Shown: positions 25,045 to 35,023, counted from the first letter of the stretch. The stretch: 64,000 nucleotides of DNA from Phytohabitans maris (GCF_031085175.1 NZ_JAVHUY010000023.1:82026-146025); one strand, 5' to 3'. Notes: generated from the letters alone by a model not told the origin. Made by a program: numbers and translations.

Positions 25045-25869
25045 CTACTTGAATGCGACGCCGGCCAGCGCGCCAGACTGGTTGGGCTGTTCGAAGTCGC
25101 TGGAGTCGTCTGGCCCGGGCCGCCACTGCGGCAGCCACACGAGTCCCGGCTCGACGAGTTCGAAACCAGCGAAGAACTCCATGATCTGATCACGAGTTCG
25201 TCTTCCGACGGCTGCAGACCTGCGCTGATAGACGTCCGCCACCGCATCGGCGACCTCCGTGTCGACCCCGCCAACGGCACCATGGCTGATTACCAGCCAA
25301 CTACCGGGCGGCAGGGAACGGGTCATCGCACGCACGGCACCGAAAGCCTCGTTGTCATCCCGCACCCACAGCAGCACCGAGGTCAAGATCAGCGCGACTG
25401 GCTCGCCCAGGTCGATGACCGAGGCATACTCCGGCGACTCAATCTGCTCCAAGATGCTCGCCGGTTGACGAATATCGCCCTGCAACATTCCCACCAGATC
25501 GTTGCCCTCCAGCAGCCGCCGGCCATGAAGAACGGCGACTGGCTCGACGTCGACGTATAGCACGCGGGCGTCGGGCGCCAACGCCTGCGCAACCTCGTGC
25601 GTATTGCCCATCGTCGGAAGCCCGGATCCGATGTCGAGGAACTGCCGGACACCGGCATCAACCAGGAACCGCACCGCACGCTGCAGGAACGCCCTGTTGG
25701 ACCGCGCCATGAGCCGGATAAGTGGCATTCGTTCGATCACTTCTTCCGCCGCGGCCTGATCCACCGGCAGATGATCATTTCCCCCGAGGTAGTAGTCATA
25801 CATCCGGGCGACCGACGCCACCGGCCCGCGCTCGCGACCCGCATCAGGACTTCCCGTAGTCACGAGCAC
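25045..25869 (-). CDS. SAM-dependent methyltransferase, DUF574 (Methyltransf_19) family
   Basis: 274 residues from GTG 25869 (GTG 25863 also possible). Family signature SVARMYDYYLGGNDHLPVD at the N-terminus; the SAM-binding region is FLDIGSGLPTMGNTHEVAQ, then VLYVDVEPVAVLHGRRLL; DLGEPVALILTSVLLWVRDD lies mid-domain. These are very common in actinomycetes, often next to regulatory genes, but their substrates are unknown. Full length and apparently intact. It stands alone between dnaE2 and the HTH gene. Confidence 0.92.
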   Translation of the reverse strand: MLVTTGSPDAGRERGPVASVARMYDYYLGGNDHLPVDQAAAEEVIERMPLIRLMARSNRAFLQRAVRFLVDAGVRQFLDIGSGLPTMGNTHEVAQALAPDARVLYVDVEPVAVLHGRRLLEGNDLVGMLQGDIRQPASILEQIESPEYASVIDLGEPVALILTSVLLWVRDDNEAFGAVRAMTRSLPPGSWLVISHGAVGGVDTEVADAVADVYQRRSAAVGRRTRDQIMEFFAGFELVEPGLVWLPQWRPGPDDSSDFEQPNQSGALAGVAFK

Positions 25870-26416
25870 CTCCCGGCGTTCAAGTCTCCTTGCGCAGACG
25901 ACCCACAGGGACCTTGCGGAAATCCGGCGGCGGACCAGACGTGCCTCAAGGTGATCGTAGTGGACCCAAACCTGGAAGCCGAAGCGGGACTCAGCCCAAC
26001 CAGGCAGAGATCGCGACGGGCGGCTTTCGACCCGAGCGGCTAAAGACGCAGATCAAGGATCTCAACCGGGGCGTCTTCCTTTCCCTGTACGGCCGTTGGG
26101 GCGCTGCTACGTGCACGATTCGTTGACAGGAGGAAATGGTCGGCGACGGGGCAGTCGTGGTGCTGGTTTGGTTTCCTCGTCCAGCGGCCAACGGGGCCGT
26201 GCACGTCGCCGTACCCGCAGCACATCAACGGAGCGGAATCCAGGTCGGTGGATCGCCACGTTGAGGCCGGTTGGCCCCGACCGGATTCGAGGCGTACGGC
26301 GAGATCAGGGTGGCCGTACCGCGGCCGAGGTGATCGCGGAGCTGGACCGAATGCCCACCGCCGGGCGGTAGACGCGGGCCATGACGGGCAGGCCGAACCC
26401 CGCCGCCGATGGTGAC
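25870..26416. other. Intergenic gap (547 bp)
   Basis: Between two minus-strand genes. The plus frame ending near 26371 finishes with AEVIAELDRMPTAGR, which looks protein-like but cannot be extended into a recognisable gene. No other signal found. Confidence 0.35.
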
Positions 26417-28621
26417 CTACCCCGCCGGGCCGTCAGACTTGGTCCGGCGGGTGGATGAGGGCAACGGCCAGTAGCCGACCGTCCGATGCCCGTCGCGGGC
26501 ACGTACCAGCGTGTCCTCGCCTACCTGCAGTACCGGGGCGCAGCGCGCCACCTGCGCGGGCGCCGCCGGGCCACCGGCCTCCCAGCCGGAGATGACTGGC
26601 GCGGGCAGCACGGCGGCCTCGGCGACCTGCGCCAGGCTGAGGCCCAGCTCGGCGCGGCGATGCCGCAGGAACGCGGCCAGGGTGGTGAGTGTGGCCAGGT
26701 GCCGGGCGCGGGCGGCCAGCGCCGGCACCAGTCCGGGGTCGACCGGCGGCGGGGTTTCGTTGATCGGGTCGAACAGCAGCTCAGGGCCGCCGGTGGTATA
26801 GGTGGTGACGACCTTCGCGGCCAGGTCGGTGAGCATCCGTATCGTCCACAGTCGGGCGTCACCGTCGCTGAGGTCGGCGTTTAGCCTCCACGCGGCTGTC
26901 TGCCCGTCGATGCAGAAGTCCGTGTCGACGATGAGCATCTCGCCGGCGACGGTGGCCCGCTGGCCGGACATCCATACCCGGGCCGGGTGCAGCGTGGGCG
27001 TGTCGATGAACGCGACGAGCAGGTCGTGCAGGGCGCGGGCCATTCCCACCGCACATGCGCGGTCGAAGAAGCGGTGCTGCGCGAGACCGACGAACACCTC
27101 GAACCGCTCGTCGAGCAGGTCCGGCGCCGGAGCCGGCTCCGGAAGGTCCGCGGTCTGCGCGGTGGATGCGGCGAACCGCAACGCCGGGGAGTGCTCCCGC
27201 AGCGCCGCCAGCACCCCTGCGGGGTAGCCGCGATCGGCTGGGCGGGGTCGCAGGTTCGCGAACGTGTCGAACCAGGACGGGGGACGCAGGTCCCCGGTGT
27301 GCAGCCACTGCGCCACCGGATGGTCTGGGTCGTCGACCGCGTCGGCCAGCACCATGTCGTAGGCCATCAGGACGTCCTCGTCCTGGAAGAACACCTCCCG
27401 CATGAGGTCGAACTGCCGGTGCCGGGGCGACCACGCCGGCTGCGGCGGTAGACCCAGGTCGGCGAAGTACGCGGTGTCGTCGGCCTCGTCCAGCAGCGCC
27501 GCCGCCTCACACAGGATGAGGTGCAGGGCAACCTCTTCGGCGTTGCAGCGCGGCAGCGGCGCCCGCCGCTCGCGGAGGTCATCGGCCAGGTCGCCGACGG
27601 CCCGTACCATCGCCAGCCGCCACGCCTGGCTCTGCCGGTCACACAACGAGGGCAGGTTGACCAGGAACCTGCCGGTCTCGTACCAGCCGCCGTCGTTGTC
27701 CTCCTCGCGCACCAGAGGCGCGTCGCCGTATCGGACCACCTCGTCGTAGCCGACGCCAGCCAACTGCTCGGCCGCCACACGCAGCAGGGCAGCGGCCTGC
27801 GGGGTCAGCACCTCGGCCAGCACCCGGTACTCCACCACACCCCGGTATTCGTCGGTATAGGCAGCCCACGGATCGACCCGCGCGGTGTAGCCGAGCAGGT
27901 CCGCAGCCCTTGCGAAGCCGCCGTCGGGCTCGGCGGACCCGCCGCCGAGACGCTCGCCCACCCATCGGGGATGCCCGCGTTGCGGGTCGCGGGCGGTGGT
28001 GATCGTGTACGGCGAGTACCAGTATCGCGGTGCGTCCCATCCCTCAGCGGGCTCCCGGGCCTGGTCTTCGTCTTCCGTGGCGGCTTCGCTGATGCTGTAG
28101 TGCGCGTCGTGGACGACGAACGCCTCGAACGCGGTCTCCCAGCACGGCGGCCGGTAGCGCTCCTCGTCGGTGGCCACGCGAATGCCTAACTCGGCGAGCT
28201 GCGCGTCCGAGCAGGCCAGAAGGTGCGCGGCCCGGTCGAGCATGATCTGCAGTGCCCACCGCTCCCCGGTGCACCGCGGTAGCGGAGCCAGGCCTGCTTC
28301 CAGGTCAGCGGCCAGATCGTCAAAGCAGCGGGCCCACGCCAGCCGCCACGTCCGGTCCTGCCGGTCGCACATCGTGGGCAGGTGCGCGAAGACCGTTCCG
28401 GTGGCCTTCTTCGAACGCCGGTTCAGGGGCTTGTCTCCAAGGGTGAACGCGTCCCGGTAGGCCAGCACCGCCAACTGCCGGCCCGCGACCGCCACCATCC
28501 GCGCCGCGAAACCCGGCAACACCTCGTCCAAGTCGCGGTTGTCGTAGTCGTAATCCTCGACATGCTGCGTGTAGGCCGCGTATGCATCCACCATCACCGC
28601 CATGGCCAACCCCGCATGCAC
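26417..28621 (-). CDS. Large protein with repeated unnamed domain and C-terminal Xre-type HTH
   Basis: 734 residues from ATG 28621 (Met at 28603 or 28594 also possible). Three tandem related segments are visible: LPTMCDRQDRTWRLAWARC with LAPLPRC (about residues 80-125), LPSLCDRQSQAWRLAMVRA with APLPRCNAEEVALHLIL (about 310-360), and CIDGQTAAWRLNADLS (about 590). The second continues FFQDEDVLMAYD and LRPPSWFDTFANLRPR. The C-terminus (about 660-710) is a helix-turn-helix, FLRHRRAELGLSLAQVAEAA then PAPVISGWEAG. The same domain recurs in the protein at 39100-40023. No family is recognised; a DNA-binding sensor or toxin-antitoxin-like regulator is possible. Confidence 0.7.
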   Translation of the reverse strand: MHAGLAMAVMVDAYAAYTQHVEDYDYDNRDLDEVLPGFAARMVAVAGRQLAVLAYRDAFTLGDKPLNRRSKKATGTVFAHLPTMCDRQDRTWRLAWARCFDDLAADLEAGLAPLPRCTGERWALQIMLDRAAHLLACSDAQLAELGIRVATDEERYRPPCWETAFEAFVVHDAHYSISEAATEDEDQAREPAEGWDAPRYWYSPYTITTARDPQRGHPRWVGERLGGGSAEPDGGFARAADLLGYTARVDPWAAYTDEYRGVVEYRVLAEVLTPQAAALLRVAAEQLAGVGYDEVVRYGDAPLVREEDNDGGWYETGRFLVNLPSLCDRQSQAWRLAMVRAVGDLADDLRERRAPLPRCNAEEVALHLILCEAAALLDEADDTAYFADLGLPPQPAWSPRHRQFDLMREVFFQDEDVLMAYDMVLADAVDDPDHPVAQWLHTGDLRPPSWFDTFANLRPRPADRGYPAGVLAALREHSPALRFAASTAQTADLPEPAPAPDLLDERFEVFVGLAQHRFFDRACAVGMARALHDLLVAFIDTPTLHPARVWMSGQRATVAGEMLIVDTDFCIDGQTAAWRLNADLSDGDARLWTIRMLTDLAAKVVTTYTTGGPELLFDPINETPPPVDPGLVPALAARARHLATLTTLAAFLRHRRAELGLSLAQVAEAAVLPAPVISGWEAGGPAAPAQVARCAPVLQVGEDTLVRARDGHRTVGYWPLPSSTRRTKSDGPAG

Positions 28622-29293
28622 ATGTCATCGGCACTGGGAACGCGCCTGAACGAACCGGGCCGCGCTGGCGCCGCGATCGCGTCGCAGGTCGTGCGCCGAC
28701 CCGGCCGGGGCCGAGATGAGGTGCTCCCACCGACCGTCAGGTACCGGCACGGCTCGACCGGGCGGCCGCTGGTACTACCAGAGCGTCCAGCGCCACCGCC
28801 CGGACTCCACGAACCGTGCATGGGCAGGCGCGGCGACCCGGCTACCGCAACGGCCCTCACTCGATCGAGACAGGCGACCCCGCCGACAACTGTCGCGGAC
28901 AACAGATGAGCGTCCATATCCGGCACGACCCCATCCTTCCCCACGGCCCCAGGCCGCGCCTCACCACACAACGACCTGGCCCGCCACGGGCAACGGCACC
29001 GCACGCACCGCACGCACCGCACGGACGCGGCGATCGGGCGTAACCCGCATGCACGATCACCGTAGTCGCGCCCCGGACGACGAACCGCGCGAGCGCGCCG
29101 AAGATATCGACGCCGCGACTTCGGCCAGGCCGACCGCCACGACGGCCACACAACACGCTGGAGAAACGCGCCGAAAACGCCCCAGTTCACCGGCACGGTC
29201 CTCAGTTCGGCACCACCTCGGGTCAACGGTCACCGAGATCCGGCTGACGACGTGGACCGACCCCGAAAGCCATACGGACACTTGAGGCGGCCA
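28622..29293. other. Intergenic gap (about 670 bp)
   Basis: No supported gene. Contains three perfect 9-bp tandem copies (28997-29023). Frames on either strand are Arg/Pro-rich shadows. Confidence 0.4.
28997..29023. repeat. 9-bp tandem repeat, three copies
   Basis: CACCGCACG repeated three times without mismatch, followed by a partial fourth copy. Non-coding. Confidence 0.7.
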
Positions 29294-29479
29294 TCAAGAT
29301 CTTCGGGACCGACCCAAGAAATGAGCCAACTGATCCGTTGTCCCGCCTTCGCCGGCGCCGACGCCCGAGTAGGAGTCGAACCAATGTGGCAGCGGGTGCG
29401 GCATCGGATCGGCACCGGCCAACCATGCTGCGGTGTGCTCGTCCCAGAAATCGGCAACCCGCTGCCTGGGATCGGTCAT
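29294..29479 (-). pseudogene. 5' fragment of a conserved actinobacterial gene (possibly uracil-DNA glycosylase-like)
   Basis: ATG 29479 begins MTDPRQRVADFWDEHTAAWL, then AGADPMPHPLPHWFDSYSG. This resembles the start of actinobacterial proteins with a uracil-DNA-glycosylase-like fold, though I rely on memory of the family. Similarity ends near GVGAG (about 29345), after which the frame runs into unrelated sequence. The start overlaps the stop of the RusA-like gene (ATGA). TACCGT at 29486-29491 followed by six bases and ATG could also give leaderless transcription. Confidence 0.4.
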
Positions 29480-30360
29480 GACGGCACGGTAGTCGCGGTT
29501 AAAGGAGCCCACCTTAGTCCGACCTGCACGTCATAGCCGAGCGCGGCGTCGATGTGATGGTGCAGGCTCAGGTCGACGATCCGGTCGTCGTGCGGGTGGA
29601 ACGGCCGGCCGGGGTGTTCACCGAGGAGGGGTCCAAGCGAGTCGATCAGTGGCTTCCACAGGTTGGCCCAGTTGCGGGCCGGCCCGGTGCCAATCGTGAC
29701 GTGCAGCGCGAGCGGACCCGCGGGTGCGGGTGTGACGCCATCGCGGATCAGGAGGTCTCGTAGGGCCCGCTTCCATTCCGGGCGGACGTAGGAGCCAGTG
29801 AGCCGGGCGGTGAACCGTGGCGCGGTCGCCGGTTTCGTGTCGGGTACCGCTGGTCCGGTGGCAAGCCAGGACCGGCCGCGGGTCTTGCGGCCGAACACCG
29901 CGGCGAAACGGGTAGCGCCCAGGTGTTGCGCCAGCGGGTACAGGTAGTTGTCCAGATCCCGACCATCGGTGTCCAGCGCGGTCCCGTCCGGCAGGCCGAC
30001 GGTGAGCTCCACCGCGAACGGCCCGTCGCCGGTCAGCAGCGCCGACGTGCTGGCGTCGGCGTGGGCCAGAAATTGCGCGAGCCGCAGCTGGCTCGGCGCG
30101 CCGGTCCGGTCCCAGCTCGCCAGCTGCGGCGCCCAGGTCAGCCACACCCGGTTGCCGGGCCGCCGATACACCACCATCATCGCATCGTCGCCGTCACGCC
30201 CAACGACAGTGATCGGCCAACTGGCCAGTTCCGCGGCCGCGGCTGGGGTGGGCCGCTTGGGTACCTGTCCCCGGCCGGGTGAGGCTGAATGCTCCAGCGG
30301 CACAGGGAGGAGCGGGCGGGTCCGCGGCGGCCAGGCCGCAGTTGCTTGGCGTCCTACCAT
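29476..30360 (-). CDS. Hypothetical protein, possible duplicated RusA-like fold
   Basis: About 294 residues if ATG 30360 is used; that start lies only six bases from the divergent gene's ATG, so a later start is likely and unresolved. Two halves look alike: VELTVGLPDGTALDTDGRDL then DNYLYPLAQHLG, and LALHVTIGTGPARNWANLWK then PLIDSLGPLLG with HDDRIVDLSLHHHI. The pattern of beta strands plus (D)DN-x-x-K/Y-P-L-x-D-x-L and a later DDR recalls RusA Holliday-junction resolvases and some nuclease-like actinobacterial proteins. The first half keeps DLDN, the second has lost the first Asp. Functional assignment is tentative. Confidence 0.5.
   Translation of the reverse strand: MVGRQATAAWPPRTRPLLPVPLEHSASPGRGQVPKRPTPAAAAELASWPITVVGRDGDDAMMVVYRRPGNRVWLTWAPQLASWDRTGAPSQLRLAQFLAHADASTSALLTGDGPFAVELTVGLPDGTALDTDGRDLDNYLYPLAQHLGATRFAAVFGRKTRGRSWLATGPAVPDTKPATAPRFTARLTGSYVRPEWKRALRDLLIRDGVTPAPAGPLALHVTIGTGPARNWANLWKPLIDSLGPLLGEHPGRPFHPHDDRIVDLSLHHHIDAALGYDVQVGLRWAPLTATTVPS
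30355..30360 (+). promoter_or_regulatory. -10 element of a leaderless promoter
   Basis: TACCAT, six bases before ATG 30367. This spacing is typical of leaderless actinobacterial transcripts that begin at the start codon. Confidence 0.45.
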
Positions 30361-30366
30361 CGCTTC

Positions 30367-31200
30367 ATGGCCGTTGACCCTGCCGCGCTGCACGGCGATC
30401 ACCAGACCCTGTTCGCGGCACTTGCCCCCGACGGAACGACGACAAGCAACCCGACCTTGCAGAGGCGGCTCGGCTGGGACTCCGACCGGTACTTCCGCTC
30501 ACGTGACGCGCTGGTCGACATGGGCCTGGTCGTGCGGGGCCGCGGCCGCGGCGGCGTCGTGCGGCGTGTCCTGGCTACGACGGCGGTCGAGGAGCGCACC
30601 GTCGCAGTGGTCGTCGACGCCGGAGCCGACGCGCTCACCACGGCCGCCACGGTCGAGGCAGTCATCAAGAACGAACTCGCCCTGTACGAGCCGATGCGTC
30701 GGGTGATCGCGCATGACTGGGCCAAAGACCACCGCCGTGACCCCCTCGCCGTGGAGGTCACCGCGTTGCAGGGCCGCCGAGTTACCGGTGGCACCTGGTC
30801 GCGGCCGGACATTGTCAGCGTCGAGGTCCGCACCTTCGCCTACGTGCCCGGCAAATACCTCGAGGTCGCCACCTTCGAGGTCAAGGCGGCCAACGCCATC
30901 AACGTTCAGGCGGTCTACGAAGCGCTCGCGCACCGTCGGGCCGCCACCCACTCCTACGTGCTGTTACACGTGCCAGCCGACCAGGCGGACAACCTCGAAG
31001 ACGACGTCGCCGACGTCGCCGAAGCAGCGCGGGCCCACGGTATCGGCGTGGTCACCGCTGCGGATCCCCAGGATTACGACACGTGGGAGGAGCGCGAGGA
31101 AGCCCGCCGCGTCGAACCTGACCCAGAACGCCTCAACGCGTTCGTCGCCACCCAGCTCAACGACACCACCCGCGACCTCATCTCCCGGCGACTGCGGTAG
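30367..31200 (+). CDS. Winged-helix / PD-(D/E)xK nuclease-like protein
   Basis: 277 residues from ATG 30367, chosen because of the TACCAT-N6-ATG leaderless promoter. The N-terminal 75 residues look like a winged helix (LQRRLGWDSDRYFRSRDALV, then MGLVVRGRGRGGVVRRV). The C-terminal part has WSRPDIVSVEVRTFA followed by LEVATFEVKAANAINVQAVY, which matches the D...E-x-K pattern of restriction-endonuclease-like folds, then a helix and YVLLHVP. It may be a modified-DNA or stress-responsive nuclease, or a REase-fold DNA-binding protein. Divergent from the RusA-like gene with almost no spacer. Confidence 0.6.
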   Translation: MAVDPAALHGDHQTLFAALAPDGTTTSNPTLQRRLGWDSDRYFRSRDALVDMGLVVRGRGRGGVVRRVLATTAVEERTVAVVVDAGADALTTAATVEAVIKNELALYEPMRRVIAHDWAKDHRRDPLAVEVTALQGRRVTGGTWSRPDIVSVEVRTFAYVPGKYLEVATFEVKAANAINVQAVYEALAHRRAATHSYVLLHVPADQADNLEDDVADVAEAARAHGIGVVTAADPQDYDTWEEREEARRVEPDPERLNAFVATQLNDTTRDLISRRLR

Positions 31201-31449
31201 CTGGAACCCTGGCTTCCACCCAGCGGGCGTAGCCGATACCCAGCACCACCCCGGGTGTTACCGGTTCACCCATACTGCAGCGACTAGCGCCGCTCGCGGT
31301 TCGATTTGCCGGCACGGGTGGCTCAGGTGGGCACCAGACCCGCGTCGGCGGTGGCACCGCGGCGGGCGGACACGATGCGGCGGAATCTCGGTCGCAGACA
31401 CGGGTCGAATCTGTGGGATGCCGGCACGGCCGTATGTGTCTGGCAGGGT

Positions 31450-31455
31450 TAGGCT
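31450..31455 (+). promoter_or_regulatory. -10 element of a leaderless promoter
   Basis: TAGGCT, seven bases before ATG 31463. The same hexamer sits at the same distance before the gene at 39100. Confidence 0.4.
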
Positions 31456-31462
31456 CGACGCC

Positions 31463-31555
31463 ATGTCGGACTTGGTGGATCCGGAGCAGAACTCCCTACA
31501 CGAGAACCACGAGCTCGCGGTCGCGCTCCAGGTCGACCATGACATTCCCGTCTGA
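31463..31555 (+). CDS. Small upstream ORF (30 aa)
   Basis: Reads MSDLVDPEQNSLHENHELAV, then ALQVDHDIPV and a stop. It has its own TAGGCT promoter element and overlaps the likely start of the kinase gene (ATG 31539) in another frame. It could be a leader that couples translation of the kinase, or a genuine small protein. No homologue recognised. Confidence 0.35.
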   Translation: MSDLVDPEQNSLHENHELAVALQVDHDIPV

Positions 31556-34450
31556 GGGCGAAGCCAGCGTGGTGAGCGTTGATAGCTCCACCGCCGACCA
31601 CGATCAGCCAGGACTGGTCGTCCGGTACGGACAGTTGAACGACGCCGAGCTACCCGAGGCTGGGCGAGCCGACCGGCTGGCGGACATGCTGGTGGAACTT
31701 GTGGCTGAGGCGGGCGTCGAGGGGCGCCGCGCCGTGTCCGTACTCGGCTCGCATCCGGCCGTGGCGCTGCATGTTGGCGGCGTGGCTTACCTCGTCACCG
31801 TCACGTGGTTTGCGGAGCCGGCGACACCTGCGCACGTGCGAGAACTTCAGCAGGCCGCGGCACGGCCTGGGGTACGGCTCGTCCTGCTGTCCATGTCGGG
31901 ATTCACCGCCCCGCAGGAGGCCCAGCACGACAACGATCCCACCGTCGTGCTGCTGGATCGCTTCCACGTGGAGGCGATGCTATGCGGGCTGGCCACCGTT
32001 GCGGCAATTCTAGGGCGGGCTGGTGACCGGGCGCTGTTCGACCGGATCGGATACAGCAGCCTGACGGACCTGCTCGTCGACGCCGGACGGTCGGCACCGC
32101 CGGGGTTCCTCACACCCGATCGGCTGCCAGCTCCCTGGGACCTGCGCGCGGGCGCGGCCGCCGGTGTGCAGGTGCGGCACCTGCTCAGCGGTGAGGAGGG
32201 GTGGGGCGAACCGGTTGGCTTCGCCGTAACCGACGCCGCACAGCTGTTGGTCACCACGGCCGAGGGCATCGTCGAAGTCGACCCCAAGCGCGGCACTGCC
32301 CGGTGGCTGCTGCCGCTGGCCGGCTGCCGCGGCAACCCGCTACCCCGCCCGGCCGGCGGTGTGCTGACCCTATGCGGGCCGGCCGTCGTCGAGTGGAAGG
32401 ATGGCGTACTCGTTCCGGTCGCGGGTGATCTCGGTGACGCCCGCGCGCTGCTCGCAGGCCCGGGCGGTGACCCGTGGGTGCTGTCCGGGTACGGCGCCGA
32501 CTTCGGCTCGGGCATCGCGACCCTCGCGCTGACCCGCCTGGGCCGTCGCGCCGGTCAGCAGCAGCGCCGCAGCGTGGTCTTCAACGCCGACGTCCACACC
32601 GCTGGATGGCTCGGTGATCTACGGTTTTTCCTGGCCGCGGCTGGGCATTCCGCCGTGGTCGACCTGGCCCGCAGTAGCAGGGTTCGGCGGGAAGACTGGA
32701 TAGAGACCCCACACCACAGCCCCGACCACCTCGTCGTCGCGGGCCCGCAGGTGGTCATCACCGCCTCGCCCAACGGTCGGGGAGTACACGCCACGGTGTA
32801 CGGCACCGACCTCACTACCGGCACGAGCGAACTCATCGCCGAGGTCGCCAGTAACCGCGTCCACGGCCTGGCCTCATCGGGACCAGATGGCGAGCTGCTG
32901 ATGCTCGGCGATGTGCGCGGCAACGACGTCCGCGTGCCGCGCCCAGTGATCGTCGCGATCGGCGATACGACGCCAACGCCCGCCCGCGCCGACGATGTGC
33001 CCGTCCAGAAACGTACGTCCGCATCAGTCGCGGGCCGCGTAGCGATCACGCCGGCCACACCGGATCCTGCTACCACGGCCGGACCATCCGAGCCGGCGTC
33101 ATCGCCGGCGGCGCTCCCCGGACCGGCCGACCCGTTCGACCCGGTCCGTGTCGCCGCACGAGGACTCCGCACGGATTACCGCCTCGACCCGAGACCGATA
33201 GCCACAGGCGGGCAAGCCGTCGTGTTCGGTGCCGTCCACAAGCCGACGAACCTGCGGGTCGCGTTCAAGAAGCTGACCGTCCGCGGCCCGGACCAGGTTG
33301 CCCGGATGCGGCGCGAGGTCGAGGCCGCGCAGCTGTTCGGCTCTCATCCTCACGTGATGCCCATCCTCGACTTCAGCCCCGGCTACGACTGGTTCGTCAT
33401 GCCCCTGGCCGACGACTCCGCACAGACGAGAGCGTCGCAGCTTGCCAGCCCGCAACGGCTGCGCGAACTGGTCACCGCCGTCTGCGAGGCCCTGCGCGAA
33501 CCCCACCAACTTGGTTGGATACACCGCGACCTCAAGCCGGACAACATCCTCACTCACGACGGTCGGTGGATGGTCGCGGACTGGGGACTGGGCCGGCGCC
33601 CCCGCGGCCAGACCACCGACCCACACCGAACCCGCCTTGGCGGCCCGTTCGGCACCGAAGGGTTCGCCGCGCCAGAGCTGGGCGTCAACGCGCACATCGT
33701 TGGCCCGCGGGCCGATCTCTACAGCATCGGACAGATCATCGGCTGGGCACTGACCCAGAGGTGGCCGCAAGCCAACGTCCCACTTCTGCCACTGGCCGGG
33801 CCGTGGCGCATGATCATCAAGGCCATCACCGACCTCAATCCCGACCGGCGCCTCGGCAGCGTCGACGACCTCCTCACCCTTATGGCCCGCGAACTCGACG
33901 AGCCTCCGGCCTACCCGTCAACCAGGGAAAAGCACTCCTGGCGACCGCGGCCGGAGGCGACCAAGTGGCGCTCAGGGCGCTTCTGCAACTCGCCGCCCGC
34001 GCGCACGCCGACTACGAGCTGTACATGGATGTGCTGGTCAGCCTCGACGACGAGCAGACCCGCGCCGCCGTCTCCGCCGACGTACCGGCCGCCCGCGACG
34101 TGGTGCAGGCGGTACAGGACCTGCACACCGGTGGCCACGTCACACTGGAGTACAGCGACGTCGATCGACTCGTCACATGGCTGCTCGTCGTGGCCTACCA
34201 CGCCGAGCAGATCGAAGAGTGGGACCTGCTCGAAGACACCGCCCAGGCCATCCTGTACCTGGACCGTTGGGACCGCTGGGACGTCCAACGCGACATCCAC
34301 GCCTGGCTCGCTTCACGAACGGGACACGGCGCCGCGATCGTCGCCAACGTCCTACGACGCAACCCCGAAGTTCTCTCGCACTTCAGGAGTCTCGCCAGCA
34401 ACGCAGCGGCCGACCATCGGATCCGATCGGCGATACGGGGGTCGGCCTAG
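31539..34450 (+). CDS. Mrr-like/propeller/Ser-Thr protein kinase fusion, frameshifted near the C-terminus
   Basis: About 970 residues. Residues 40-140 resemble an Mrr restriction-endonuclease domain (VLLSMSGFTAPQEAQ, VVLLDRFHVEAML), but VTVTW replaces the ExK motif, so cleavage activity is unlikely. Residues 190-480 look like repeated beta blades. A kinase domain (about 550-790) has GGQAVVFG, catalytic loop IHRDLKPDNIL, DWG in place of DFG, and GFAAPELG. A missing base in the CCC run at 33914-33916 shifts the frame; restoring it adds a helical tail (VNQGKALLATAAGGD, then DVDRLVTWLLVVAYHAEQIEE) ending at 34450. ATG 31539 is preferred; GTG 31572 is possible. Probably a signalling or defence kinase. 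Confidence 0.75.
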
Positions 34451-34757
34451 CTATTCGGGGTTCGGATTGCGTCGGGGCACACGCTTCAACCCGCGACTGG
34501 TCGACGAACCGGTCGCGCTCGTTCCGAGCGGCATCGGCAGCAACGCCATTGCGATCTTCCGGCCAAAGTCGCCGGTGGCCGGATGGGCGGCCTGGCTGTG
34601 TGGCCGCACGGGGAGAGACACCGGACGAGGAGACTGCGTCAGCCCGGCCGAGCGTGGATGTCGGTCGCCCACGCCGGGGCGTCTCACTCCTTGATCGTTG
34701 GTACCGGCATGCCGGCCCTCGCCCGCCGAGTTGACTGTGCCCAGGCGGGCGTTGCGG
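34451..34757. other. Intergenic gap (about 300 bp)
   Basis: Continues as an open shadow frame of the kinase but without similarity. Ends with the TACGGT promoter element before 34772. Confidence 0.35.
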
Positions 34758-34763
34758 TACGGT
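34758..34763 (+). promoter_or_regulatory. -10 element of a near-leaderless promoter
   Basis: TACGGT, eight bases before ATG 34772. Confidence 0.4.
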
Positions 34764-34771
34764 GGTCGCCC

Positions 34772-35023
34772 ATGACTGGTCCGCAAGGCCCAATGCCTTC
34801 CCCGCCATTTCCCGATCCTGACTCGTCAGTGCTGAGAATGATCATCGAGAATGCGGTCAACGCGATGCGATCGGGCGAGGCAACCGCGGAAGCGGCGATC
34901 CTTCACGCCGCCGTACATGGCTGGTACGAAGGCCATATCCAGGGCGAGGACGCGTGCCCTGGGTGCGACTTCAGAGGCGACCTGCCGAAGCAGCAGGGAC
35001 CGGGACATCCGAGGCGGGGCTGA
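34772..35023 (+). CDS. Small hypothetical protein with a CxxC motif
   Basis: 83 residues from ATG 34772 with a promoter-like TACGGT just upstream. It contains an amphipathic helix region (LRMIIENAVNAMRSGEATAE, then AAILHAAVHGWYEGH) followed by EDACPGCDFRGD, a single CxxC that could bind metal with a partner. Similar small proteins occur in actinobacterial accessory regions. Not assigned to a family. Confidence 0.55.
   Translation: MTGPQGPMPSPPFPDPDSSVLRMIIENAVNAMRSGEATAEAAILHAAVHGWYEGHIQGEDACPGCDFRGDLPKQQGPGHPRRG

Noticed and set aside
28997..29023. Possible CRISPR-like or iteron repeats
   Set aside because: Only three 9-bp direct copies with no spacers and no rep or cas gene; too short.
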